In this document: piece by piece, positions 15,725 to 24,526 of the stretch
How the letters are laid out: every line of letters begins with the position of its first letter
Numbering within the stretch: the stretch's first letter is position 1
Assembly: GCA_025355505.1 (NCBI GenBank)
Contig: JANXZM010000017.1
Location: 1 to 64,000 of the forward strand
Length of the DNA stretch: 64,000 nucleotides
Reading direction: 5' to 3'
From: Acidobacteriaceae bacterium
GTDB lineage: Bacteria; Acidobacteriota; Terriglobia; Terriglobales; Acidobacteriaceae
The notes under the pieces: generated by a model
Seen by the model: the letters and a program-made list of their open reading frames with translations, nothing else
Database searches by the model: none
What the model was told of the DNA's origin: nothing
Program-made: the position numbers and the translations under genes

Positions 15725-17197
15725 CTAGGCCTTGACCGGTGCCGGGGCAGTCGATTCTTCCTTGCGGTTTTCCTTGACCCACTTATGTCGCTGCGAGCGC
15801 AGCTTAAGGAAGGTCCGAGCATCTTTGTACAAGCGCTTGCGTTCGGAGTTGTCGAAAATAGCCTTCCTCAAAATGCGGTACGCAGCCTTTGGGCGGAAAT
15901 AATAAGCGTCGTAGAACTGATGGACTGCCTCCATAATTTCCGCGGCAGGCAGGTCGGGATATTCGATCTGCACCATCTGGTGGCCGCCATCGTCGACCAT
16001 TTTGGTGTCGCTGGTCATGAAGCCATTTTTCATTGCGAACTCGTGCAGTTCCGTTCCAGGGTAAGCATGCGCCACTGAAACCTGAATTGTTTCCACGTCG
16101 AGTTCCTTGGCGAAGTTGATCGTGTTCTTGATGGTCTCGCGAGTTTCTCCCGGCAGGCCGAGGATGAAATCGCCGTGGACCACCAGTCCCAGCTTGTGGC
16201 AATCCTTGGTGAACTGGCGGGCGCGCTCGATGGTCGCACCTTTCTTGATGTTCTTCAGAATCTGTTGATCGCCCGATTCGTAGCCCACAATGAGGAGCCG
16301 GCAACCGGCTTCCTTCATGGCCTTAAGCGTTTCGTAGTCAGTGGTGACGCGCGATGTGCACGACCAGGTCAGTTTCAGCGGTTTCAACTTGGCGCACAAT
16401 TCGACGGTGCGGGCCTTTTGCAAATTGAAGGTATCGTCGTCGAAGAAAAATTCCTTGACGTAGGGCCAGTAGTCTTTCGCCTTGGCCATTTCACGCGCCA
16501 CGTCGTCGGTGGAGCGCTTGCGCCATGGGTGACCGCTGAGCGTCTGGGGCCAGAGGCAGAACGTGCATTGCGCCGGGCATCCACGGGTGGTGTAGAGAGA
16601 CACAAAGGGATGGAGCAGGAAAGGCACGTTGTAGCGGCGGACATCCAAGTCGCGGCGGTAAACGTCGGTCACGTGCGGCAGGGCGTCGAGATTCTCGATG
16701 GTCGGCCGGTCGGGATTGTGCAGCACGTGCCCATTCTTGCGGTAGGATATGCCAAGAATATCTTCGATGGGTTTGCCCTGGGCGTATTCGACGATGGAGT
16801 AGTCGAATTCCTTGCGGCAGGCTATGTCAATGACCTTCGCTTCCATCAAAGACTTCTCGGGCAGCACGCTGACGTGGGGTCCGACGAAGGCGACTTTGAT
16901 GTGAGGATTGCTATCTTTGATGGCCTCAGCGATGCGGACGTCGCCGGGGAATCCCGGAGTGCTGGTGAACAGCACAAGCAGTTCGTAGTCCTTGCAGGTG
17001 CGGATCGTTTCTTCCGCCGTGATGTGGTGAGGCGGGGCGTCGAGCAACCGCGCGCCTTCGAGCATTCCCGTTGGATAGGCGAGCCAGACCGGATACCAAT
17101 ACGATTCGATCTCACGCGTAGCGGGCCAGCGCGAACCTGCGCCCCCATCGAAATTCTCAAACGAAGGCGGATTCAAAAACAGTGTTTTCAATGGCAT
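15725..17197 (-). CDS. hpnJ: HpnJ, B12-binding radical SAM enzyme of hopanoid biosynthesis
   Basis: HpnJ is required for the cyclitol ether head group of composite hopanoids (ring contraction of the sugar attached to bacteriohopanetetrol). The 490-residue protein starts MPLKTLFLNPPSFENFDGGA, the family's characteristic opening; a longer frame begins at 17236. Residues 50-150 form a cobalamin-binding-type domain (TPGFPGDVRIAEAI, VGPHVSVLPE). The radical SAM cysteines are in GCPAQCTFC (C-x3-C-x2-C). Further family segments are FFFDDDTFNLQKARTVELC and GDFILGLPGET. The usual partners hpnI and hpnK are absent here. The gene is convergent with the DUF4062 gene. Confidence 0.85.
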   Translation of the reverse strand: MPLKTLFLNPPSFENFDGGAGSRWPATREIESYWYPVWLAYPTGMLEGARLLDAPPHHITAEETIRTCKDYELLVLFTSTPGFPGDVRIAEAIKDSNPHIKVAFVGPHVSVLPEKSLMEAKVIDIACRKEFDYSIVEYAQGKPIEDILGISYRKNGHVLHNPDRPTIENLDALPHVTDVYRRDLDVRRYNVPFLLHPFVSLYTTRGCPAQCTFCLWPQTLSGHPWRKRSTDDVAREMAKAKDYWPYVKEFFFDDDTFNLQKARTVELCAKLKPLKLTWSCTSRVTTDYETLKAMKEAGCRLLIVGYESGDQQILKNIKKGATIERARQFTKDCHKLGLVVHGDFILGLPGETRETIKNTINFAKELDVETIQVSVAHAYPGTELHEFAMKNGFMTSDTKMVDDGGHQMVQIEYPDLPAAEIMEAVHQFYDAYYFRPKAAYRILRKAIFDNSERKRLYKDARTFLKLRSQRHKWVKENRKEESTAPAPVKA

Positions 17198-17408
17198 ATT
17201 GTAAGTCTCTATTTTAGCATTCTTCGGAGCAAACAACCCGCAACCGACGCTACCATTCCGGTACGTCCCAAACGGCGTTGAAAAGCGTGGAAAGCTTCAT
17301 CTAAGTGTGCCTTAGGGGGGCTGAAACCGCAAAAGAACCTTGCCGAACGTCGTTTTGGCGCATTGAGGCGCGAGAATCGTGTAGCGGCTGGATGCGCTGT
17401 CGGATGCG

Positions 17409-18731
17409 TCATTTTGGAGCGGGGATTGGCAGCGCCCACTTTTCCAAATCTCCGGTGGCCCGCAGCAGGTTCACGCGGACTCGCTGGTACTCAAAATCAG
17501 CGTCCTGAAAAAGCAGATAGCGTTCGGCTGCCTGCACCCGCGCATCGGCCAACTCGTGCAAGGTGCCAGTCTTGGCGTCGATGCGGGTTTGGGCCGCTTC
17601 CAGACCCGATTGTGCCAGTTGATATTCCAACTTTGCCACCTCGCGGGCGGCATCGAGTTGCTCAGCGGCACGCTGTAGTTTCAGTGTTTCCTCCGCCACC
17701 TGATTGCGAATGGCCTCCGCTTGTTTCCTCGCCTTGAGAGCTTCGGCCTCAGCCGCCTCGGCCCGTGCGCGTTGGCTGGTGTTGAACAGCGGGATGCGCA
17801 GGGCAAAGCCGATCGTGGCATTGTCCTGCTGGAAGTGAGTGTAGTACTGGCTGTAGTTGTTGAAGGTGGAAAGCCGCGCATACTGAGCAGAGAAATCGAG
17901 CGATGGGTACAAAGCGCGATGCTCGCCCAAAGCTCGCATCGCTTCCGCCAGAGAATGGTGCTCGGCCAACTTGATGGCGGGGCTGGAGGCAATCGCTTTC
18001 CGCGAAAGATCTTCTTCCGCAGTGACGGGCGGCAAAACGGGAATGGTTTCGGGCGCGAGTTCGATGGAGGAAATCGGCAAGCCGGTGAGGGTCGAAAGGT
18101 GGCGACGAAGGACCTCGGCGGAGCCACGCGCCTCGATTCGGTGTAGGCGGACGCGCGCTGCGGTGAGCTTGGCTTTGTTCAAGTCCACGGCGCTGTCCAC
18201 GCCTTCGTGCAGGCGCGCCGTCACCGCTTGTTCCATTTGTTGCGCCTGAGCTTCGTCCTGCTGCAAGCGCAGGAGTCGCGCCTCCCACCTCGCCAGCTCA
18301 GCATAAGTCAGCACGACATCCTGGATGACGGCGTCGCGCTGATCTTTATCTTGAAACTCGGACGCATGCCACTCAATCTTCGCTGCGTTCAAGAACTGCC
18401 GCTGGGCAGGGTTGAAAACCGTACTTTGCGCTACGGCATTCACCAGTGCCGGCGCGGACCCTCCGATGGCGAGGGGGTTTCCATAGGACCAGCCAAGGCC
18501 CGAACCGACGGTGACTTGCGGCAAGTAATTGTTGCGAAGTTCCCGGTAGGAGGCGAAGGCGCGCTGCACGTCGGCATTGGCAATCGCCGAAGTCGTGCTG
18601 TGCGCGAGCGCCAGCCGAATGGCTCGTTCGAGGGGTAATGGTTCAGCCTGGACGCGCGCTGCGATCAGTAATACGGCCGCAAATAAGGCGAGCAGCTTTT
18701 TGCCGTGCAAAGGCGGCACTCGGAGAGTCAT
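17409..18731 (-). CDS. TolC-family outer-membrane efflux protein
   Basis: A 440-residue TolC/OMF protein with a Sec signal (KKLLALFAAVLLIAARVQA) and two copies of the alpha-barrel repeat. The first begins LPLERAIRLALAHSTTSA, and the second covers the helical region LAEHHSLAEAMRALGEHRALYPSLDF. It forms the outer-membrane channel of a tripartite exporter. It is last in a three-gene set with a TPR protein and an HlyD-type adaptor; the inner-membrane transporter is not adjacent. Confidence 0.85.
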   Translation of the reverse strand: MTLRVPPLHGKKLLALFAAVLLIAARVQAEPLPLERAIRLALAHSTTSAIANADVQRAFASYRELRNNYLPQVTVGSGLGWSYGNPLAIGGSAPALVNAVAQSTVFNPAQRQFLNAAKIEWHASEFQDKDQRDAVIQDVVLTYAELARWEARLLRLQQDEAQAQQMEQAVTARLHEGVDSAVDLNKAKLTAARVRLHRIEARGSAEVLRRHLSTLTGLPISSIELAPETIPVLPPVTAEEDLSRKAIASSPAIKLAEHHSLAEAMRALGEHRALYPSLDFSAQYARLSTFNNYSQYYTHFQQDNATIGFALRIPLFNTSQRARAEAAEAEALKARKQAEAIRNQVAEETLKLQRAAEQLDAAREVAKLEYQLAQSGLEAAQTRIDAKTGTLHELADARVQAAERYLLFQDADFEYQRVRVNLLRATGDLEKWALPIPAPK

Positions 18732-18875
18732 CTCGTCACCTTCATCTCGTCACTACATGGATCAGGCCGCGGCTGCGCAGCGATGCACAAATTGTAGTGT
18801 GCCGGGCGCGAGCCGCGCAGTGGCTTTTGAAAGTCATTTGAGATGCCAGTAGGCCCAGGTGAAATCTCGCCATCC

Positions 18876-19841
18876 TCAGTGGGCAACTCGGTTGAGTGCT
18901 TGCTGGGCTATACCGAAGTTCCGGGCCAGTGACAAGGAAGCGCGGTATTCCTGGGCAGCACCTGCTTTGTCTCCTTGTTTTTCCAGCAACATGCCCAGCA
19001 GATAGTGGGCTTTGAACGCGGGAGCCGCCTCTACCGGGCCGGCGGCGAGATAGCGGTGCAATAGTTCCGTGGCGAACGGATAGCTGCGACCGGCGCGATA
19101 CAGCATACCGGATGCTTCAAACAGAACATCGAGTTTAGGAATAGGCGCCTGGCTAAGTTTGACGATGGCTTGCTCCATTTCGTCGAAGCGCTTCTGGCGA
19201 CGGAGAAATAAAGCAAGGTTGAGCCACGCTTCCGCGTCACCCTGGCTGAGGTCGATGTACTGGTGATATTCCCGTTCGGCGGTGGTGGCGTCTTTTTTCT
19301 GTTCGGCGAGACGCGCGTAAACCCAGTGCTCACGGGCGGGGTTCACGGTTGCAATGGACCGCGCTTGCTCTCGGGCCTTCTGTTCTCCGCCACCGACAAT
19401 TCCCGGCGCTGCAAGATAGAACTCCGCCAGATCGAGCCGGGCATCCACGTCTTTCGGATTCAGTTGCACCGCGCGCTCGAATTCTCCGCGCACCTTTCCG
19501 GCCAGACTTGCCGCCGATATGAAATTTACCCGATCCGCTTTTTCGCCGTACACGCGACCCAGCCACAGATGGAAGAGGCTGTTGGCCGGATCGAGCGAGA
19601 CTGCTTTCCTGCAGAAGGATTCCGCACGGTCCCATTCTTCGAGTGTGAAGTAAGCACGGCAGAGAAGGTTGGACGATTCCGCATCCGCAGGAGAAGAAGA
19701 GAGACGGCCATTCAATTCGGCGATGGCCTCATCGATGTGGCCGGCCGCCAGCTTGTCCTTGGCAGAGTCCGCGAAGCTGGCGGTCAACGAAGCAAAGAGC
19801 AATAGTAAAATGAGCACCACTCTGGAAGCGCGCGTGATCAT
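18876..19841 (-). CDS. Exported TPR-repeat protein
   Basis: A 321-residue protein with a Sec signal (VVLILLLLFASLTASFA) followed by TPR repeats: GHIDEAIAELNGRLSSSPADAESSNLL, EEWDRAESFCRKAVSLDPANSLFHLWLGRVYG and others to the C-terminus. It abuts the adaptor gene (19842) with no spacer, so it is translated with the exporter. It could scaffold the exporter or bind the exported substrate. Nothing more specific can be read. Confidence 0.8.
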   Translation of the reverse strand: MITRASRVVLILLLLFASLTASFADSAKDKLAAGHIDEAIAELNGRLSSSPADAESSNLLCRAYFTLEEWDRAESFCRKAVSLDPANSLFHLWLGRVYGEKADRVNFISAASLAGKVRGEFERAVQLNPKDVDARLDLAEFYLAAPGIVGGGEQKAREQARSIATVNPAREHWVYARLAEQKKDATTAEREYHQYIDLSQGDAEAWLNLALFLRRQKRFDEMEQAIVKLSQAPIPKLDVLFEASGMLYRAGRSYPFATELLHRYLAAGPVEAAPAFKAHYLLGMLLEKQGDKAGAAQEYRASLSLARNFGIAQQALNRVAH

Positions 19842-21086
19842 CTAGAACTTGACCTGGGTTCCGTCGCCAATCGGTTTGCCGTTCGACGAATTGATCGCCA
19901 CCACGTCTTTGGCGGAGAGGCCGCGTTTTATTTCAACCTGGGTGAGATTGGAAAGGGAAGTCTCGACTTCCCGGCGCTTGAGTTCGTGGCCGGAAACCTG
20001 CAAGACATACGGCTTGGAGTCGTCCATGCGCACAGCCTCTCGCGGTACCACCAGCACGTTGTCGTGCTCGGCAACGACGATCGTCACACCGACGTTTATA
20101 TTGGGCAAGAGCTTCAAATCCTTGTTATCTACGATGCTGGTCGTCTCGCCGACGTTGCGCGAACCGCGCAACCTAACCGTAGATGGGATGGCCGTCACGA
20201 TGGCCGGCCACACCCATCCAGGGACGGCGTCCCAGGTAATCTCGATGGGATTTCCGGGAGCCAGCCTGCCAACATCGGGCTCATCGACGAAAGCGCGGAC
20301 CAGCACTTTTCGCAGATTGGCCACTTGCAACAGAAGATCTCCAGCCGCAACGAAGCCGCCTTGCTTGGCGGGCAGCGAATACACGATGCCATCGAAAGGA
20401 GCGCGGACATTGGATTTCGCCAGAACGTTCTGCGCGGCATCGTAGGCGGCCTGCGCTTCCGCTTGCTGAGCCTCGACGCGCGCTAACTCCGCATTCGAAT
20501 ATCGTTTGGTCTGCTTTTGCCGGAGAAAGGTGAGTTGGGCATCGGCGCGGGCAAGAGCGTTTTCCGCTTCTCGCGCTTCTCCCGCCGAGGCTGCGCCCTG
20601 CCGCTCAAGTTTTTTCAGCGCCTCCAGATTGCGTTGCGCGGAATCGCGGTCGGTGCCAGCCTTTACCAGTTGGGCTTCGAGGCTGAGCACGTCTTCCTGG
20701 TTCCCGCCTCGTTTCGCGGCGCTCAGATCGGCCTGCGCTGCTCGCAATTGCGTCCGGCTACGAGCCGCCTGAGCCCGCGCGTCGGCGTCATCCAGAACGA
20801 CCAGCAACTGGCCCTTCTTGACGGAGTCGCCTTCCTTGACCAAAACGCGCCGCACACTGGTCGAGACCGGAGCGTGGGCCTCAAAGTTATTGACCGGCTC
20901 AATTTTTCCATTGGTGGAAACCAGGCTGCGGATCACGCTCTGCTCGACGATGGCGGTTCGCACCGGCACTGCGTCATCGCGATGCGAGACGAAAGCAGCG
21001 AGGACGATCACCGCCCCGAGGATCGCAAGCGCCGTTACCCACCAACGCCGCGGCTGGCGTCCCGAACTGTTTCCATTCAATGGCAT
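19842..21086 (-). CDS. HlyD-family periplasmic adaptor subunit
   Basis: A 414-residue membrane-fusion protein with an N-terminal membrane anchor (WWVTALAILGAVIVLAAFVS). The first lipoyl half is NFEAHAPVSTSVRRVLVKEGDSVKKGQLL, followed by a long helical hairpin (about residues 95-200) and the second lipoyl half VRAPFDGIVYSLPAKQGGFVAAGDLLL, then beta-barrel and membrane-proximal domains (NINVGVTIVVAEHDNVLVVP). The ATG at 21086 is chosen; frames reaching 21176 are upstream extension. Such proteins link an ABC/MacB or RND pump to TolC, but no pump gene is next to it. Confidence 0.85.
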   Translation of the reverse strand: MPLNGNSSGRQPRRWWVTALAILGAVIVLAAFVSHRDDAVPVRTAIVEQSVIRSLVSTNGKIEPVNNFEAHAPVSTSVRRVLVKEGDSVKKGQLLVVLDDADARAQAARSRTQLRAAQADLSAAKRGGNQEDVLSLEAQLVKAGTDRDSAQRNLEALKKLERQGAASAGEAREAENALARADAQLTFLRQKQTKRYSNAELARVEAQQAEAQAAYDAAQNVLAKSNVRAPFDGIVYSLPAKQGGFVAAGDLLLQVANLRKVLVRAFVDEPDVGRLAPGNPIEITWDAVPGWVWPAIVTAIPSTVRLRGSRNVGETTSIVDNKDLKLLPNINVGVTIVVAEHDNVLVVPREAVRMDDSKPYVLQVSGHELKRREVETSLSNLTQVEIKRGLSAKDVVAINSSNGKPIGDGTQVKF

Positions 21087-21322
21087 GCAGAGAAGAACGT
21101 AAGTTTCAATGTATATCATCCACGCGCTGCGGCGAGCTGGCAAATGCACGTTGCGGACTTGCCTGCTTAGATGCATCGCGCAGACGGTCTGCGTCAGGCG
21201 CAGTGCGGGATTGTTCCTGAATTACGCAGGCTCGGACGGCGCTCGTCCGGGGGGGGCGACCGTGGCTCGCCGTTGTTGTCTCGGCCGATCGATTGTGAAT
21301 CCGCTCTAGGTACAATAGGCAG

Positions 21323-21745
21323 ATGCGAAAGCCTCCCCGTTCCACATCTCCCCGCTACAGTGCGGAGCACGCCAGCGCCGGTCTTGATCACGATTTCCCG
21401 GAAATTGAAACCTGGCCGAACCAGTTTCCGGGATACGAGATTGTTGTGGAGGATCCCGAATTCACGTCCGTCTGCCCGAAGACGGGCTTGCCGGACTTTG
21501 GCAACATCGTGATTCGCTACCAGCCCGATCGCCTGTGCCTGGAGTTGAAATCGTTAAAGGAATATCTCCAGGCGTATCGAAACCTGGGAATTTTTCAGGA
21601 GAACATTGTGAACCAGGTGCTTGAGGATGTCGTTCGCTGGGCCAAACCGGTGTGGGCAGAGGTGAAAGGTGAGTTTCGTCCGCGCGGGGGGATTTCGACA
21701 GTCGTGATAGCGAGGTGGCCGAAGGAGAAGAAAAGTCAGAAGTGA
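21323..21745 (+). CDS. queF: QueF, NADPH-dependent 7-cyano-7-deazaguanine reductase
   Basis: QueF reduces the nitrile preQ0 to preQ1 in queuosine biosynthesis. The 140-residue protein is the short (type I, YkvM-like) form. The nucleophilic cysteine is in EFTSVCPKTGLPDFG, followed by the family signature LELKSLKEYLQAYRNLGIFQENIVNQVLED. A TACAAT box at 21311-21316 sits seven bases before the ATG, so the mRNA is likely leaderless and no preQ1 riboswitch can precede it. It diverges from the exporter set. A second queuosine-related gene lies at 53968. Confidence 0.95.
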   Translation: MRKPPRSTSPRYSAEHASAGLDHDFPEIETWPNQFPGYEIVVEDPEFTSVCPKTGLPDFGNIVIRYQPDRLCLELKSLKEYLQAYRNLGIFQENIVNQVLEDVVRWAKPVWAEVKGEFRPRGGISTVVIARWPKEKKSQK

Positions 21746-21841
21746 TTGGGAGTGTGCTGAGGCTTCCCCCCGCACTCTAGTGGGACGCGGCCGCCGCCTT
21801 CCGCGCGCCCTCTTCTTCGCCGTGTTATATTCCCACGCTAA

Positions 21842-23095
21842 GTGACTCCGGCCAAACTCTATCCCCGAACCGCGCTGGCTCTGCTGACCGCGCTGAACCT
21901 TTTGAACTACATTGACCGCTCGGTGTTGTTTGCCGTGCAGCCGCTGGTGCAGTCGGAATTCCATCTCTCCAATACCCAGGTGGGATATCTCACCAGCGCT
22001 TTCCTCGGGTTCTATATGGTAGCGGCGCCATTTGTAAGCCCGCTGGCCGACCGCTATTCGCGCAAGCGGATCATCGTGCTCGGCGCGATTTTCTGGAGCG
22101 CGCTGACGTTGCTCACCGCCTTCACCCACACCTACTGGGAGTTGCTGGTGCGGCATACGCTGGTCGGCGTGGGCGAAGCGACCTTCGTCACCATCGCACC
22201 CACGTTCGTCGCGGACCTTTTTCCGGAAAGTAAACGCGGCCGCATCTTTGGCGTGTTCTACATGGCCATCCCCGTGGGAACAGCGGTTGGATACCTGCTC
22301 GGCGGCAAACTCGGTCCCGATTTCGGTTGGAGGTTTCCTTTCTACATTGCCGCGGCTCCGGGCTTCCTGTTGGCGCTGGCCATTGCCTTTCTTCCGGAGC
22401 CCCCACGCGGCCAATTTGACTCCCTGAAAGAAACTCCGGAGCGGGGAACGATTTTCGGGCTGGCGCGAAATCCCGCGTTCTGGTTCGTCACGCTCGGCAT
22501 GGCAGCGGGCACGTTTTCTCTCGGTGGAATACAGGTGTGGATGCCAACTTTCCTGTCGGTCGCGCGGGGCTACAGTCTGAAACAGGCCAACGAAATCTTC
22601 GGCGCAATCGTTGTGGTCTGCGGCATCGTGGCTGCTCTGGCGGGTGGTTGGTTGGGAGATCGCTTGTTGCCCCACATGAAGGGCTCCTATTATTTTGTCT
22701 CGGCGCTCAGCATGGCTTTGGGAGTGCCGTTCATGATTGTCGCCCTTTTTGCGAAGGGACCCATCATGCTGCCCGCGATCGCGCTGGCAGCGTTTTTTCT
22801 GCTGGTGAATACCTCGCCGTTGAATACCGCGCTGGTCAACGCGGTGGGCGCGCACATCCGCGTTACGGCGATCGCAGTGAACATATTTCTTTTTCATCTG
22901 TTCGGAGATGTGCCTTCGCCAACCTTGATGGGATACGTGGCCGACCGCCACTCGCTCCAGGCCGCCTTTATTCTGCCTGTGATCGCCATGGGCATTTCCT
23001 CTGCCGTACTATTTTACGGCATGCGATTTGCCCCACCACTGCGGGTCAGTGAAGATTCGGCGGCATCGCAAGTCCCCTCGGGAGCATCTTCCTAA
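21842..23095 (+). CDS. MFS transporter (spinster-like)
   Basis: A 417-residue, twelve-helix major facilitator protein. It has LNLLNYIDRSVLFAVQPLVQ in helix 1 (the N-Y-x-D-R motif of the Spns family), the loop 2-3 signature PLADRYSRKRI, and VGVGEATFVTIAPTFVADLF in helix 4. The start is a GTG at 21842. It ends six bases before the glycosyltransferase start, so the two probably form an operon. Spinster-like proteins often move lipids or small organic anions; the substrate here is unknown. Confidence 0.85.
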   Translation: MTPAKLYPRTALALLTALNLLNYIDRSVLFAVQPLVQSEFHLSNTQVGYLTSAFLGFYMVAAPFVSPLADRYSRKRIIVLGAIFWSALTLLTAFTHTYWELLVRHTLVGVGEATFVTIAPTFVADLFPESKRGRIFGVFYMAIPVGTAVGYLLGGKLGPDFGWRFPFYIAAAPGFLLALAIAFLPEPPRGQFDSLKETPERGTIFGLARNPAFWFVTLGMAAGTFSLGGIQVWMPTFLSVARGYSLKQANEIFGAIVVVCGIVAALAGGWLGDRLLPHMKGSYYFVSALSMALGVPFMIVALFAKGPIMLPAIALAAFFLLVNTSPLNTALVNAVGAHIRVTAIAVNIFLFHLFGDVPSPTLMGYVADRHSLQAAFILPVIAMGISSAVLFYGMRFAPPLRVSEDSAASQVPSGASS

Positions 23096-23100
23096 GCAGA

Positions 23101-24348
23101 ATGCACTGGCAAACATTTCAAACGTTTCACTGGATAGCAGGCGGCATCCTCGCACTGGCCTGGTTTTCGCGCATCGTGGAAGCGGCATTTGGCATGCCGC
23201 ATATCGCCGATATCGCGCGGCCCGAATGGGACCGCGGGCCGACGACCCCAAATGGCGAGCCTAGAGTCAGCATTATCGTTCCGGCACGCAACGAGGAAGA
23301 AGATATTCGCGAGACGCTCGTGCAGTTGCTCGCCCTCGATTACTCGAACTACGAAATCATTGCCGTCAACGACCGCTCGACGGACCGTACCGGCCGGATC
23401 ATGGATGAGGTTGCCGCGAGCGCTGCGAATGTTTTTTTCGATGCCGCCCTCTCGCCAGCGGACGCAGAGGCGGACAAGAGTGTCCGCCCTAGACGGCTGA
23501 AGGTGATCCACATTGCGGAACTGCCATCGGGGTGGCTCGGCAAGACGCACGCCATGTGGACGGCCTGCCAGCAGGCGACCGGCGACTGGTTGTTATTCAC
23601 CGATGGCGATGTACTGTTCAAGCCCGACGCGCTTCGACGCGCCGTCGCCTATGCCGAAGCGGAGCGGGCCGACCACGTAGTCCTTTTCCCGCGCATGATC
23701 ATGAAGCGGCCGAGCGAGAAAATGATGATCGCATTCTTTCAGGCGCTTTTCGTTTTCGGACACCGTCCGTGGAAAGTTGCCGATCCCAAAGCGCGCGACC
23801 ACATGGGCGTGGGCGCCTTCAACATGGTTCGGCGATCGGTGTATGACGCGGTCGGGACGTATCGCGCCTTGCGCATGGAAGTGCTCGACGACATGAAACT
23901 GGGTAAGGTGATCAAAAACGCAGGCTTCGCGCAGCGCAATGTTTTTGGAGAAGATCTGATTTCCCTTCACTGGGCCAAGGGTGCTTTCGGCATCGTCAAC
24001 AATCTCACGAAGAACTTTTTTGCCGTGCTTTCTTTCCAGTGGCCGCGAACCGTGGCCTGCATCGTGGGCCTCGGCTTTCTGAATCTCGGGCCATTTCTTG
24101 GCGTCTGGCTGGCCCATGGATGGGCGCGAATTCCATATGCCATTGCGCTAGGCTCGCTGTTTCTGATTTATTACGGCATGTCGGTCAGGTCGGCCGTCCC
24201 GTCCTATTATTTCTTCCTGCATCCGGTCAGCGCCAGTTTGTTCATGTACACACTGTTGCGCTCCATGGTTCACACTCTCGCGAACGACGGCATCGTATGG
24301 CGGGGGACGAAGTATCGGCTAGAAGAGTTGCGCAAAGGGATGGTGTGA
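23101..24348 (+). CDS. Membrane-bound family 2 glycosyltransferase
   Basis: A 415-residue GT2 enzyme with an N-terminal membrane segment, a GT-A domain (VSIIVPARNEEEDIRETL near residues 57-74, NDRSTDRTG, and the metal-binding LLFTDGDVLF near 160), and two or three C-terminal membrane helices. The sequence resembles HpnB/carotenoid-type transferases in layout, but I cannot assign it to HpnB or HpnI with confidence, so no symbol is given. Residues about 118-131 (ADAEADKSVRPR) are encoded over a perfect palindrome and look like a repeat inserted in frame. It is downstream of the MFS gene and may glycosylate a terpenoid lipid. Confidence 0.75.
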   Translation: MHWQTFQTFHWIAGGILALAWFSRIVEAAFGMPHIADIARPEWDRGPTTPNGEPRVSIIVPARNEEEDIRETLVQLLALDYSNYEIIAVNDRSTDRTGRIMDEVAASAANVFFDAALSPADAEADKSVRPRRLKVIHIAELPSGWLGKTHAMWTACQQATGDWLLFTDGDVLFKPDALRRAVAYAEAERADHVVLFPRMIMKRPSEKMMIAFFQALFVFGHRPWKVADPKARDHMGVGAFNMVRRSVYDAVGTYRALRMEVLDDMKLGKVIKNAGFAQRNVFGEDLISLHWAKGAFGIVNNLTKNFFAVLSFQWPRTVACIVGLGFLNLGPFLGVWLAHGWARIPYAIALGSLFLIYYGMSVRSAVPSYYFFLHPVSASLFMYTLLRSMVHTLANDGIVWRGTKYRLEELRKGMV

Positions 24349-24526
24349 AGTAAGTCACGAGTAACTGTGCTGACTCGCAGGTGTCTGGGTGACATCGCGT
24401 ATTGCATTTTCCGGGCGCCAGATTCTACTATTGAGGTGCGCTACAGGTAGCAGTTCATGTCTAAGAATGGCGCACTTTGTCTGAATGGGACAGTCTGCCC
24501 CCGCATCCCCACGGGAGACAGTCTGA
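24349..24526. other. Intergenic stretch, no gene seen
   Basis: The 178 bases after the glycosyltransferase contain two GACAGTCTG motifs (around 24489 and 24518) and the in-frame TGA at 24524 that bounds the broken beta-barrel gene. No promoter or coding potential is evident. The motif pair suggests an inserted or rearranged repeat that removed the 5' part of the next gene. Confidence 0.4.

Noticed and set aside
16175-17281. A 368-codon plus-strand frame antisense to hpnJ
   Set aside because: The radical SAM cysteines and whole-family match on the minus strand decide the coding strand. The plus frame shows no family.
21301-21325. A preQ1 riboswitch before queF
   Set aside because: The TACAAT box is only seven bases from the ATG, leaving no room for a leader structure.
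21554-22951. A 465-codon minus-strand frame antisense to queF and the MFS gene
   Set aside because: It spans two real genes of the other strand and has a skewed Arg/His/Gln composition.
23101-24348. Naming the membrane glycosyltransferase HpnB or HpnI
   Set aside because: The layout is compatible, but I could not see HpnI-specific opening motifs nor a firm HpnB match, so the call stays at GT2.
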